DNA of 64,000 bases, from positions 62,001-126,000 of the forward strand of contig NW_011887292.1 in the NCBI RefSeq assembly GCF_000151315.2, read 5' to 3'. The translations under genes and the position numbers were made by a program. The notes beneath the pieces are model-generated. The model searched no databases. It saw only the letters and a list, made by a program, of their open reading frames with translations, and was not told the origin of the DNA. Source of the DNA: Capsaspora owczarzaki ATCC 30864. Taxonomy: Eukaryota > Opisthokonta > Filasterea. This document shows, in pieces, positions 43,013 to 54,594 of this stretch (within the stretch, counting starts at the first letter, position 1; each line of letters starts with the position of its first letter).

Positions 43013-46000
43013 ATGGCTTCGTCGTCGTCCTTGTCTTCATTGCCGTACCTCCCCCTCCAGCCCCAGCAGCCACAGCAGCCACAGCAACAACAACAGCAAC
43101 AACAACAACCACAACAACAGCCGCAGCAGCAGCCGGTCAAGTCGTCGCTGCGCCGTGGCGGTGCAAACAGCAACAGTAGCAGCACGACGAGCCTTCCGCC
43201 GCCCTCTGCACCCAACAGCAACGGCACCACCACCACCACAACCACAACCACCACCACCGCGAACGCAACGACGACCATGGCGTCTGCTGTAGGATGGCCA
43301 TCATCGTCAGCATTGGCGGCGTCGTCGTCGTCGTCGTCGTCGTCGTCCAACAAGCTGATGAACCCGCAGGAGCTCTTCCAGTTCGTGCAGGGGCCCAACC
43401 AGTTTGGCACAATGATGCCTGCACTCGATACGAGTCCAAAGACCGAGCGGCGGGCCTTTGCCAGCAGCAGCAGCGGCAACGGCAGCGGCAGTGGCAGTGG
43501 CAGTGGCGCTCGCAGCCCAGCCTATGTGGTTGTCTCAACACCACCAGCAGCTACGACACCCCTCGCACCATCGCCATCGCCAATGGCAGGAGGGCCAGAT
43601 GCTGCTGGGCTTCCTGCCCCTCGGCGGCGCGCCGCGTCTGCGAATGCTCGGTCGTCTGCAGCGTATCGCGCTGCTGCTGCTGCTGCTGCCGCCGCTGCTG
43701 CCGCGACCGCGTCCAGTAGCAGTACTGCTGCCGACATGAGCGTGGCTACTGCTGCTGGGCCGTCGTCGTCGTCGTTTGCTGGCGTGTCTGGTTCGCCGTC
43801 CCCGTCCCCAACCCCGTCCCAGCCAGGTACAATAACCCGCTGCTGCTCCTTTCCCCCCCCCCTCCTCCCCTTTGTCGCTCGCTATTCATTCTCCTGTCGA
43901 ATTCAGCTGCATGGCGTCGGGTCGAGTGAGAGTGAGTGAGTGAGTGAGTGAGTGAGAGAGAGACAAGCGTCTGTTCACAAGAGCTCTTTTTTTTTTTTCT
44001 TCTATTTTTCTTTTTTTTTTTTTTTTATTTTTGTGATTTTTCTTTTTCTTTTTTTTTTCTCTCTCTCTCTCTCTTTGAACCCGAGCAGCAAGAACAAGTG
44101 ATTCAGTGAGGATGGAGTCGGGGTTTAATGAGTTGGGTAGTGAGAGAATCACACACGAACAGACCAGAGACAAGCGAGGGTGTGCGAACTATTCTTCTGC
44201 TCTTTTGCCCCTCAAATACTGCCCGTTTTCCCGCTTTCCCACTCGCACTTTGCACAACCCCCATCACGCGATCATCATCACCATCATCATGGCTCCTTCT
44301 TCTTCTTCTTCTTCTTCTTGTCCCATTCAGTCACTCATCACACTCGGCGTGACGAAGCAGATGCTTTGCTGCTTCAACCGCAAGTTGAAACCGAAAAGCA
44401 CCTCAAACCAAAAACAAAACAATAAGCTGTCACTCTCACCCTCACGCGACAGGGGGAACAGGGACCTGGTCTTGGTTCCGAACATCAACACGCCTTCTTT
44501 TTTGTTCGTTCTACCCGTTTCGCTCTCCCTTTTTAAAAGTGTGATGACAATGATGATGATCTTCCACCCCACAAAACCCCAAAAGAGAGAAAGGGACAAA
44601 CAAAAAAAAAACCGTCAAGCCAAAACAGGGTGTGGTTTGACACGTCTATAATGCAAATGCAAATGCAATACAAATTGCCTAAAAAAGTGCTCACTTTAAG
44701 TGCTCACTTTGATGTTGATGTTGATGTGTTGATGTGTTGCTCGACATCCAACAGGAATGTTCTTCCCTTCGTTGCAACAACAGCAACAGCAGCAACAGCA
44801 ACAACAGCAGCAACAGCGATCCATGTCCAAGTCACAGTCCATGCCATTCGCCGCCACTATTCAACCCATCGACGCTCCAGATGCACCACGGCGAAGGCGC
44901 CAGCTTCTTCCACAACCCACTGGCTCAGCACCAGATGGCCGGCTCGAACAGCACGAACTCAACATCCAACACGGTCAACTCGCTCATCCAGCAGCAAATG
45001 CAGGTCCAGGTCCAGCTCCAGCTGATCCAGCAGCAACAATTACAGCTGCAACAGCAACAGCTGCAGCAGCAACAGCAGCAGTACTTTTTCCGGCAGCAGC
45101 AACAGCACCTGCAGCAGATGAATCGCGACAAGGACATTACTGCGTTTGTCAATCAATCCAACACGACGCTCCTCGAGAGCATGCTTGAATCGTCGTCAGA
45201 ACAAGACCCCGAGGTCGACAACCTCATTCTCTCACTCAAGGCATCCACAAGCATGGATGACCAGCCGCTATTTGACAGCGCGCAGCTCCAGCAACAGCAG
45301 CAACAACAGCAACAAAACCAAATCGCATCCGGCTATGGCTTTGATGCAGCGAATACCCGCGGTCGCTCGTGGTCTTCGGGGCATGACAGCGACATTAGCG
45401 CAAGTACTGGACCGCCAAACCCGACGACAGGTGGCTCGCGTCTCTCTGGATTGAGCGTCGCCAGTGGCAGCAACTTTGGTGCCGGAAATTTCGGCGTCAA
45501 CTTTGACTCGTCCTCCTCCACCATGGCCGATTCGGACTCGATTGCTTCCTTGGCCCAGTCGGTGGGCTCGGATCACACTCTCGCCTCGGTTCTTCGCGAC
45601 CAGATTCAGCAATTGACGCAAGAGTACCAAGCCGCGTCGTTCAATCCCGCCCCTGCGCCAGCCTTCCGAACCATGCGCCACTCGCACTCTGCTGGATTCA
45701 GCGCGGCCTCGTCGGCATCCAACTCGGGCACCTCGTCCCATGCCTCGACTAGCCCCTCTGGCATGGTGGGTGTGGATCAACCCGACACGACAGCTCCCTC
45801 CGGCAACAACAGCAAGCAACATCGCTCCAAACTGCCTCCGCGTCGCATGTCTCTCCCGTCGGTACAACTCGCCAAGGGCAAGCCCGAGCATCTTGCCAGG
45901 CTGAAGCGCGGCGGCAATGCGCGAGGTCTGTACAAGTGTTTTTTGTTTTTCGGTTTTGTTGCTGTGCTTGCGACTGACGGTAATCCCTTCCTCTTCCTCT

Positions 46001-47123
46001 TTCATTGATCTCTTTGGGGCGATTGCTTTTTTTGATCTTTGCAACACACCAGGCGACGAAATGAGAAAGTCAGCCCTCACGGCCTCGCCATCGCCGTCGG
46101 GCGTCGATATCGCAGCCGCACTTCAGCAGGTGCAGCAGCTACAGCTCCAGCAAAACCCCCTGCCCATCGATTTTCGACGACCTGGCTCTGGTGCAGAGTC
46201 TTTCGGTGGCGTATTGCAAGACAATCTGCGTCAACGGCGAGGTACCTATAGTCTTTGGTTTATGGGGTTTTGTTGCGCAGCATTCATCCAGGCCTTGTAC
46301 TCACCGCTTTCCTCGCGTCTGTGCCTTTTTTGGTGTCATAGGGAGCATGCCGACGCTTTCGGTGGAAACGCACCATCTGCCTGCGTCCGTTCCGCAGCGC
46401 GTTGTGCCGATTGGTCAACACTTTCTTCCCGAATCGCTGCGCGCTCGTACGCTTCAGAACCAGACAGACATGAACAATGGCAGTGTCAACATGATGCAGC
46501 AGCCATTCCATCCGGGCCAGGAGCAACGATCCATGACGCGACAGCATTCGCAGCCCATCCAGTCCTCGCAGGTCCACTTGCTCATCTCCAACCTGCTTGC
46601 ACTCGAGCAGCAACACCCGACCGCGAGCAAGGACGACGTGTTTCGGCATTTTGTTGAGACGTATGCTGCGCATCTCAACAACTCGCTGGTGCAACAGCTC
46701 TATTTGCAGTTTACGCATGCACCGCCCGCCAACTGGCGTTCTGCTTCCCTATCCATCCAGCAGCCTTCGCTGCAGCAACAGCAGCAACAGCAGCATCATC
46801 AACAACAACAACAGCAGGCTTTACAGCAACAGCAGGCTTTGCACCAACAACAGCAACAACAACAACAGCAGCAGCAGCAACCGCAACAACACCAACACAC
46901 GGCCCATTCCCTGCTGATGCAGCAATGGCAGCTGGTGGAACAAGACCAAGAATCTGAACACGAGTTGCTTGGCTCCAACACGCTCTCTCCGATGGCTGAG
47001 ATGCCTGGAATTGGAGACGAATCGTTGGACCTTCTGATAAACACGGAACTGTTTGGATTGCCTCTCAGTCCCAGCATGCTTGACCTGTCTACCGAAGTCG
47101 ACATTTTCCAAACTCCGGTTTAG
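43013..47123 (+). CDS. Gln/Ser-rich putative transcriptional regulator
   Basis: Four exons: 43013-43826, 44755-45925, 46053-46241 and 46341-47123 (TAG). The protein is dominated by poly-Gln, poly-Ala and Ser-rich stretches. More ordered islands are FQFVQGPNQFGTMMPALD (exon 1), TTLLESMLESSSEQDPEVD (exon 2), a helical segment HLLISNLLALEQQ ... VFRHFVETYAAHLNNSLVQ (exon 4), and an acidic hydrophobic C-terminus (ESLDLLINTELFGLPLSP), like a transactivation domain. Basophilic kinase sites of RRxS type occur just before or at exon ends (RRMSLPSV, RRGSMPTLS). The composition and such sites recall CREB co-activators (CRTC), but I see no diagnostic domain. The frame appears to shift by one base near 44830-44880. 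Confidence 0.6.
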
Positions 47124-47674
47124 CGCTTCCCAACGAGAGTTGTGACCTCGTTGTGTTCTTGCCGGCCCAGCTTTTGTTCGAGCATTTTACTCATTTTTTT
47201 TTTCAACCATTTTTTACCATTTTATTGTACCATCCCTCCGATTCCATTCTATTCTCTTTATTTTTGTCTCCTTGTTCATTTATGACCATGTTCGTTTGTC
47301 ATTGCAATGTACTCGTGCTGCTCTACTCTCTGTCTCTCTCCTCTTTTGTTCGGTGATGCGTGGGCTCGAGAGCGTTAGCAAGGGCTGGTCTGCCTATTTC
47401 ATGGCTGTATCAAGTGCGGTGGTTGCTGTCGATCATCAACCATCCCTTTTGATCAATCACTCAAGTACAAGGGAGCTATCGTACGGTTTTGGTTTTTGGC
47501 CACGATAGAAGTTTGAACAAGCCACCTTTTGGTCGTTTCTTTAATTGTTTCGTTTCTGGAATCAGGAACTGTATCAGAGCAAGAACAAAACGCATGGAGC
47601 CTCATAAAACCATCAAATACACCATTGTATGCAGTGAACGGCGCCTGTGACATCAAAATGAATCAATCACTTTG
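47124..47674. other. Intergenic, convergent 3' ends of the Gln-rich gene and the receptor kinase
   Basis: No gene is seen. T-rich sequence follows the Gln-rich gene (47190-47270). Confidence 0.5.
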
Positions 47675-50601
47675 CTATTCTTTCAACAATTCACCAATGT
47701 CGCGGACANNNNNNNNNNNNNNNNNNNNNNNNNNNNNNNNNNNNNNNNNNNNNNNNNNNNNNNNNNNNNNNNNNNNNNNNNNNNNNNNNNNNNNNNNNNN
47801 NNNNNNNNNNNNNNNNNNNNNNNNNNNNNNNNNNNNNNNNNNNNNNNNNNNNNNNNNNNNNNNNNNNNNNNNNNNNNNNNNNNNNNNNNNNNAAGCATCG
47901 TCGCAATTGAGAACAAGGTTTGGCCCCACCTCACTACGATAGAGCCTTCGACGTACAGACTGTCACACCAAACGACCAAACATCGGACATGGACGAGAAC
48001 TTGGGGCCAGTCATTGTTTCCGGCGCCATCCACTGCATGAGCAAAATCAACTCATCAGCATCGAGAGAACAAGCAAGTAGCAGCCATTTTCCTCCTCTCA
48101 CCCTTCGACCCACCTTCAAGGGAAGCTCGCGGTTAGTTTGCATTCGATAGTACTTTTCCTCGTCTTCCAGCTCGCGAGAAAGCCCGAAATCAGCAACCTT
48201 GACCACCATTCCTTGTCCCACGAGGCAGTTGCGTGCGGCAAGGTCACGATGCACAAAGTTAAGCGTGCCAAGATACTCCATGCCGAGAGCGATCTGGCGA
48301 ATGACATGGATCTGCTCGTTGTGCGTCCACTCGAACGACTGCTTTTTGGACTTTTGTAGCAGCGTGCGCAAATCGCCATACTGCACAAGCTCTAGCAGAA
48401 CGAGCTGTGGCTCTGACTCGACCAGAGCCGCGAGCAGGCGCACGACATTTGCATGCACAAACGGCGTCATCGAATCCGCCTCGATTTCAAAGTCCTTGCG
48501 AGATTGTTCGTTTGCGTTGGACTTGAGCGACTTGACTGCCACTTGCACGATTTCGGATGCTGCAGGTCCGAGCAAGTTTTGAGCTCGCGGGGGCAAAACG
48601 TTGAACGGCAGCTGACCCAGCGCCACATCGCCAAAGTTGCCACTGGCAAGATGTTTCACGATGGTCAAACTTTCACGAATACGACGAGAAGCGCTGCCAG
48701 TCACGATCGCGCGTTCATTTGCGTAGATCAGTTCTGCAGAGGTCGTCGAAGTGGTTTGGTGCAAAGGCTGTGGACGGTTTTGACCAACCGTTGTATCCTC
48801 ATCATTCTGCGATCGAGTCGACCGGGTCATAGGAGAGATCGACATTTGAACAGCCTCGAAAGTAGAGTCATTTGGTCGCGCAACTGCACTTTGCGAGCGC
48901 CGGCGTATGAGCTCAAGTATCGCAATCGTTGCGACAGTCGCAACAGCAGTGATGGCAGCTTGGGAGCCGCCGCCGAGTTGTGCAATGAATGATGTAACAG
49001 ATGCAACAGATGCCACTGCGATTGACATGAAAGATGCGGCAGATGTCGACACAGTTGAAGCAGCTGCGGCAAATAAAGCCGAAGGAATGGCAGCACAGGA
49101 GCCATCCATCATGATATAACCTTCATAGCACTGAGTGCACACTGAAGATGAATTGCAGGTCAGACAATTGATCCCGCAGCACGCACTTCTTCCTGCGACG
49201 TAGCAGGTGGCACAGGCTGTATCACACGCTGCAGTACAGTTGTCAGTGACATGACGATCACAATTGGATTGCAGTCATCTCGAACCTTACGGTATGGTTG
49301 GGATGCATTGCCGTACATGCTGGGCGGAGCGACAGCGTTCCCACCAAAGGTAAAGTTGTTGGGGCTCAGATATGGTAGCCCACCCGCCGACAAACATAGG
49401 TCGTTTGGCAGGCCCGAAAATAGACCGGGTGGCAAAGTAGTAAAGGGATTGGCATTCAACAACCTGCAAGTCCCGCAAAGTAAGAAGCGAACTGAGATGG
49501 TGCATTCAGATCGCTTGCGTACAGGTCAATCAGCCCAGTCAAGCCTGAGAATGCCGAGGAGGGAATGCTGGTGATCTGGTTGTCTTGCAGATTCCTACAG
49601 ATAGAGTGCAATCGAGTGAGCCGTCTGTGTGCGATTCGTCATGTCCTTGCTTGCTTACAAGTATTGCAGTGCAGTCAGGCCTGTGAATGCGTTTGCAGAA
49701 ATGCTAGTGATCAGGTTGCGATCAAGATCTCTACCAGTGGAGTCATAAACGAGTGAGCCGGTTGTGCGTGGTACATCGTGTTTTTGCTTGCTTACAATTG
49801 AGTCAGCGCAGTCAGGCCGGTGAGTGCGCCAGCAGGAATGCTGGTGATCCGGCTGCCACCGAGATGTCTGCAAATAGAGTGGCCAAAAATGAGCCGTCTT
49901 TGTGCGATTCGTCATGTCTTTGCTTGCTTACAAGTACTGCAGTGCAGTCAGGTCTTTGAAAGCGTTTTTAGGAATGGTGGTGATCCAGTAACCACTGAGA
50001 GCTCTGCAAATAGAGTCGCCAAAAATGAGCCGTCTTTGTGTGGCTCGACCTGTCCTTGCTTGCTTACAAAGTATTCAGCGCAGTCAAACTGATAAATGCA
50101 TCAGCGGGAATGCTGGTGATCCGGCTGCTTTGGAGATACCTACATGAAGTCGCCAACAAGTGAGCCTGTTGTGCGATTCGTCGTGTCTTTGCTTGCTTAC
50201 AAGTGTTTCAGCGCATTGAGATCCGTGAATGCAGAGGAGGGAATGTTGGTGATCGGGTTGTAGTTTAGATCCCTTCCAAACAGAGTCGCAAATAAGTGAG
50301 CCGTTTGTGTGACTTTTGCTGTCGTTGTGTTGCGTGCTTACAAGGTAGTGAGCGCAGTCAGGCCGGTGAATGCATGGATGCAAGGTCAGCGCAACGGCAG
50401 CACATACAGTTCAGTGGTGTCGGCAGGGATTCCGCTCGGAATAGATGTGAGAGATTGGCTTTGGCAATGGACAACGGTTCCCGAGCATGTGCACACACCG
50501 CCAGCTCCACAAGCATTGACTGCTTGTGCCAAGTGGACGTGATTTATCACGCAGAGCAGCAGAGCGAGAATCAGACCAAAGGCAAACTTTTTAGTTGCCA
50601 T
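47675..50601 (-). CDS. Leucine-rich-repeat receptor tyrosine kinase (assembly gap in the kinase C-lobe)
   Basis: Exons on the minus strand: 50601-50408 (signal peptide [19 protein letters not shown] plus LRR N-cap cysteines); six 72-base, phase-2 exons (50272-50201, 50139-50068, 50003-49932, 49867-49796, 49730-49659, 49594-49523), each one 24-residue LRR (L-x-L-x-x-N-x-I-T-S-I-P-x-x-A-F-x-x-L); 49463-49292; 49228-48114 (Cys-rich stalk, membrane helix [18 protein letters not shown], juxtamembrane, kinase N-lobe); and 48032-47959. Kinase motifs are [22 protein letters not shown] (tyrosine-kinase type), [13 protein letters not shown] and SDVWSFGV. The C-lobe end falls in the N-run, but [10 protein letters not shown] then TAG at 47675 is a fitting kinase C-terminus. 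Such receptors are expanded in filastereans. The ligand is unknown. Confidence 0.87.
47709..47892. other. Assembly gap (184 N)
   Basis: This run of N lies in the last part of the receptor tyrosine kinase gene. It hides the C-lobe (APE to the C-terminal helices). Confidence 1.
50340..50407 (-). pseudogene. Relic LRR exon inside intron 1 of the receptor kinase
   Basis: Downstream of the GTATGT donor of exon 1, minus-strand sequence still reads [12 protein letters not shown] followed by a GTAAGC donor, exactly as at the end of the functional LRR exons. The first half of the repeat is unrecognisable and has an in-frame TGA. Splicing from 50408 to 50272 skips it in phase. Confidence 0.6.
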
Positions 50602-50610
50602 CTATGAGGA

Positions 50611-50735
50611 AGGTGATTCAGAAATATTTACAAAGTGAGCTCGCAGTTTTTCAACAACAATTGCAATGCAGAGGGTGATTCAGAAATATTTACAAAGTGA
50701 GCTCGCAGTTTTTCAACAACAATTGCAATGCAGAG
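50611..50735 (+). repeat. 61/62-bp tandem duplication upstream of the receptor kinase
   Basis: The unit GGTGATTCAGAAATATTTAC... (about 61 bases, ending GCAATGCAGAG) occurs twice head to tail and looks identical. It lies directly upstream of the kinase start, so it may be promoter or 5'UTR sequence. Confidence 0.85.
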
Positions 50736-51601
50736 AGCCAATCGTGTGTGATGCATGGCTTCGGGCATTGGTGGTTCGTGTTGACTGAGGCGCTCACCGC
50801 CACTAGCTCAGATTCTCAGTGCGTTGTCTGTCCTTTCCCTCCCCCTCCTTCGCGCCCCGTTCATGACCAACTGCAATACCGGTATTGCGTTGACACACTA
50901 CGCCTTCAAGCGAGAGCGGGGAAAGAAGACGGCGCATCACCCGTTGTCAGACGCTATGCTGTGTGGCTGCGCTTTGCAAACCTCGCTGCTTCTCCGCCCC
51001 TCGCTTCTGCTACTTGATCAGCTTGTTGCATCAGACCTCATCAAGGGATCAGGAGTGTGAGAGACAGCGAAAGAGTCGCCCTGAGCTCCTTTGGCTTGTT
51101 TTTTTTTTTTTTGCTTGTTTTTTTTTTTTTGTTTCACTCCCTCGCTCGCTGAGCTGCTCATTGCCCAGCTGTCGAAATCCAGCAGAGATCACTTCAAAAG
51201 AAGCTAGGAACATCGAATGAGACGAGTGGAGCGCTCGTTGATGCACGTTGGCTTACTGTTCACTGGAGAAAAGAACAAAAAAAAAAAAGTTAGACTGATT
51301 AGATTGGCCATGATTTGTCTGCATTCTAGCTGGATCATGAAGTAGATCTACCCTATCTCTTTTTTGTGTTTATCGTCCAGTCCATTGCATAATCGTGGAG
51401 TAAACAGGGGGCGCTGGTCCCGCAAGCTTGTTCGCAAAAGCGCAGCAATCTTCGCTTTTCCATCCTCGTTCGCTGTGATTAGTTTGAAAGCCCAGTCGCC
51501 CATTTCCAAGTTAATAAAGCGCATCCATTCATCAATCAGATCTTTTTTTGAGATTGGGATGTCATGCATCGATCGGCCAGTCCTTCCTGTTCTTTGTGTG
51601 A
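50736..51601. other. Divergent intergenic region between receptor kinase and aspartylglucosaminidase
   Basis: No recognised gene is present. A 73-codon minus-strand frame at 51348-51569 (MHDIPISKKDLIDEWMRF...) has protein-like composition. However, it has no family I recognise and abuts the AGA start. Confidence 0.35.
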
Positions 51602-53459
51602 ATGCGAATCACTGTTCTCATCGTCATGCTCGGCGCATTGGCTGCCTCCGCTGCTTCTGCTTCTGCTGCTGCTTCTGGTCCCGCGCCGGCCACTGCTGCG
51701 TTCGATGCTGCCAGTGCCTACCTTGCATCCCCCGCCGCACACGTCCCTCGCCCAGCAGCCATCCCGCAGCCGCGCGACAACGAACGTAAAGCGCAAAAAC
51801 CGCCGAACCAACTCGAACCTTTGGCAATCTTGTGCTTCTCCGACGCTTTTGTTCTGAACTGCTGAGCACACCACGAACACCGATTTGCGTTACAAATGCA
51901 ATGCTTGCATCGATGTGACGTGTGGGTGAACCTCCCCCTCTTCCCCGAGTCCTGAGCACAAAGAAGCACTCGAGCGTTCAATCTTCCCTTTGCTTCCCCT
52001 TTTTCGTCCCCCTTTCGTTCGCTCTTCATCTCACTTTTTCACTCAACCTCTGAAACTTTAAACTCTGTCTGTTTTGTTTTTGCGCATTGTTAGCAAACCA
52101 GTTCCAAGCATCGCTTCCGATCGTCATCAACACCTGGCCATTCACCGACGCCACTCGTGCAGGTACACCGCTCAGCCGCTCACTTTTGAGGTTCTCGGCC
52201 TCAACCGACTCACTTGCTCTCGATTATTCTTTTAGCTTGGGCTTCGATTACCACGCCGTCGACGTCAGCAGTGGACGCTGTCGAGATTGGGTGCACTGTC
52301 TGCGAGATTGAACAATGCGACGGCTCTGTCGGTTACGGTGGCAGGTAGTAAAACTGTCAAAAAAAGCCCAAAGTTCTGCTGTTGATCGTTGTTGTTGCTG
52401 TTGCTGTTGCTTGCAATTCCTGACCATCGATGACTTTGGTTGACTGGCAGCCCTAACGAGGACGGCGAAACGACTCTCGATGCCATGATTATGGATGGGT
52501 GAGTCGATAATGTTCCTGTTTCCTGTTGTTTTGAGTCGTATCACTCATTGACCTCTGCATCGTTTGTTGGCCTCAGTATCACGCACGATGTCGGATCCAT
52601 CGGATGCATCAAGCGCGTCAAGAGCGCCATCTCGGTCGCTCGCAAGGTGATGGAACACACTACGCACACGCTGCTCGTTGGCGAGGACGCGACTCGCTTT
52701 GCCGTGTCCATGGGCTTCAAGGAAGAGAGCCTGACTACCAACAACTCGATTTCCATCTATCAGTCGTGGAAGGCTCAGAACTGCCAGCCCAACTACCGCC
52801 TCGACACGCTGCCCGATGCCAACACGAGCTGCGGCCCGTACAAGCCTGCACCAAACACCTCCAACCGCGGCTCCTCGCGCTACCACACGTCACCCCGCAT
52901 CAACCCGGCTGTTGGTCCAGGCAATCACGACACCGTTGGCATGATTGTGATTGACGCGAACGGCAATGTTGCTGGCGGCACCTCGACGAATGGCGCCTCG
53001 CACAAAGTCCCCGGCCGCGTTGGCGACTCGCCCATCACTGGCTCTGGAGCCTACGTCGACAACAATGTTGGTGGTGCTGCCGCCACTGGCGACGGCGACG
53101 TGATGATGCGCTTCCTTCCCAGGTATTGAGTTTTCAGCGTTGGTTTTGTTGGGAGTTTTTGTTTTTTCTTTGAGATGTAGTGCGCTGACCACCACCCCCC
53201 TCTCCTTCGTTATTGGCTCGACAGCTATCAAGCCGTGCGCAACATGGAAGCGGGCATGACGCCGACTGCTGCGGCTGAAGATGCGCTGCGCCGCATCGCA
53301 AAGTTCTACCCAAACTATCTGGGCGCTCTTGTCGCCGTGAACAAGCAAGGTCAATTTGGCGGTGCTGCGCATGGCTGGAACTTTTCCTACTCTGTGCGCA
53401 ACTCGACCATGAGCGATGTTACCGTGTTTTCCGTGACGCCGCTTGATGCCAAGCCATAA
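51602..53459 (+). CDS. AGA: N4-(beta-N-acetylglucosaminyl)-L-asparaginase (aspartylglucosaminidase)
   Basis: Six exons: 51602-51785, 52094-52162, 52236-52344, 52451-52498, 52577-53122 and 53225-53459 (TAA), all in phase. The protein starts with a signal peptide ([20 protein letters not shown]) and matches the human lysosomal enzyme throughout: [48 protein letters not shown] and the autoprocessing site HDTVGM, whose Thr becomes the N-terminal nucleophile of the beta chain. [20 protein letters not shown] and [16 protein letters not shown] follow. The enzyme is an Ntn-hydrolase that removes GlcNAc from Asn in glycoprotein breakdown in lysosomes. All key residues I can check are present. Confidence 0.95.
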
Positions 53460-53480
53460 CAGCACCGAGGGATAAGAATG

Positions 53481-53486
53481 AATAAA
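53481..53486 (+). terminator. Polyadenylation signal AATAAA of AGA
   Basis: AATAAA lies 22 bases after the AGA stop codon. Confidence 0.5.
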
Positions 53487-53658
53487 CACTCGCTTTGTTT
53501 CTGCAGTAACTTTGAGATACGGCGATCATCCGTCGGGTCCTTGCATCATTTTTTTTCTTGAGAATGATCTCGATTTTCCAAAGATGTCCAGTCGTCTCAG
53601 ACAAAGACCCTCATCTTAATCTCAGTCTTCATTTTGCTCCCTCAACGTTTCTACGTTC

Positions 53659-54594
53659 ATGTCGTCGCAATCCGAATCGTCATCATCGCCAAGCCCACAA
53701 TGTAAAAAGTTTTCCCCCTCTTTTTTTCCCTTTTACTTTTTGATCTACTTTTCTCAGAAACATGTGCTTTTGCATTGTAAATCTCCGTTTCGCATCCATT
53801 TTGACGCAATCCTCCGCTCCGCTCGCACTTTCCCCCCCCCCCCGTCTCACACACTCGCTACCATCACTCACTGGAAATGTTGGGGGGGGGGTGTGTACAT
53901 GACTCTTTTGTTGTATTGCGTCGGATGAACAGCGGCGCTTCCGACCTTCCTCCGCGGCACCGTGATCAAGGGGTTCGGCCGCGGAAGCAAAGAGCTCGGC
54001 ATCCCGACCGCCAACCTGCCCGAGGACATTGCCAACTCAATGTCGGAGGGCATTTCGACGGGCATCTACTATGGCTGGGCGTCGGTCACCCAGTCCAAGG
54101 CGTCGGGCTCGGGCTCGTCGTCGACCCCTGCTCCTGCTGCTCCTGCTGCTGCTCCAGTCTACCCAATGGTCATGAGCGTCGGATGGAACCCATTCTACAA
54201 GAACGAGAAGCGCTCGGCCGAAGTGCACATCATCCATGACTTTGCTCAGGACTTTTACGGCGACGAGCTCGCAGTCGTTGTGACGGGCTACATCCGACCA
54301 GAGCTGAGCTTTACCACGCTTGGTAAGAACAAGCAAAGGAAGGCACTGGTCTCAGACTGAAGGATTCTCAGAGTCTCAGCAAAAAAATGTTGCATGAAAG
54401 GAGCAGCGAGCCTCACTTCATTGTACGCCATTGTACGCCATCGTATTCACTCAGACGCGCTGATCGCTGCCATTCACGCGGATATCGAAAAGGCCAAGAA
54501 GGACTTGGAGCTGCCAGAGCATGCCCAATACAAGACATCCGCATGGCTGCAAGGCGGCCCTGCACAGTCTGTTGCCGCTGCCGCTGCGCCATGA
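53659..54594 (+). CDS. RFK: Riboflavin kinase (flavokinase)
   Basis: Three exons, 53659-53701, 53933-54322 and 54455-54594, give about 190 residues. The first exon is a short Ser-rich leader with a weak TGTAAAA donor, so its start is the least certain part. The body matches eukaryotic monofunctional riboflavin kinase: GTVIKGFGRGSKELGIPTAN (the PTAN motif binds ATP/Mg), STGIYYGWASV, SVGWNPFYKNEKRSAEVHI (with the catalytic Glu), DFYGDELAV, GYIRPE and DIEKAKKDLELPEH. There is no FAD synthetase domain. The enzyme makes FMN from riboflavin and ATP in the cytosol. A small Ser/Ala/Pro-rich insertion (about 54105-54160) sits after the GWASV strand. Confidence 0.93.

Noticed and set aside
43886-44650. 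Several 70-180-codon frames in the large intron of the Gln-rich gene
   Set aside because: They are low-complexity (poly-Phe, poly-Lys, poly-Ser) and are spanned by a phase-consistent intron.
47709-47892. Frames with X residues across the N-run
   Set aside because: The gap sequence is unknown; only the flanks were used.
40274-50272. Regularly spaced repeats that at first resemble a CRISPR-like array
   Set aside because: The repeat units are coding LRR exons with GT–AG introns between them, in an intron-bearing eukaryotic genome.
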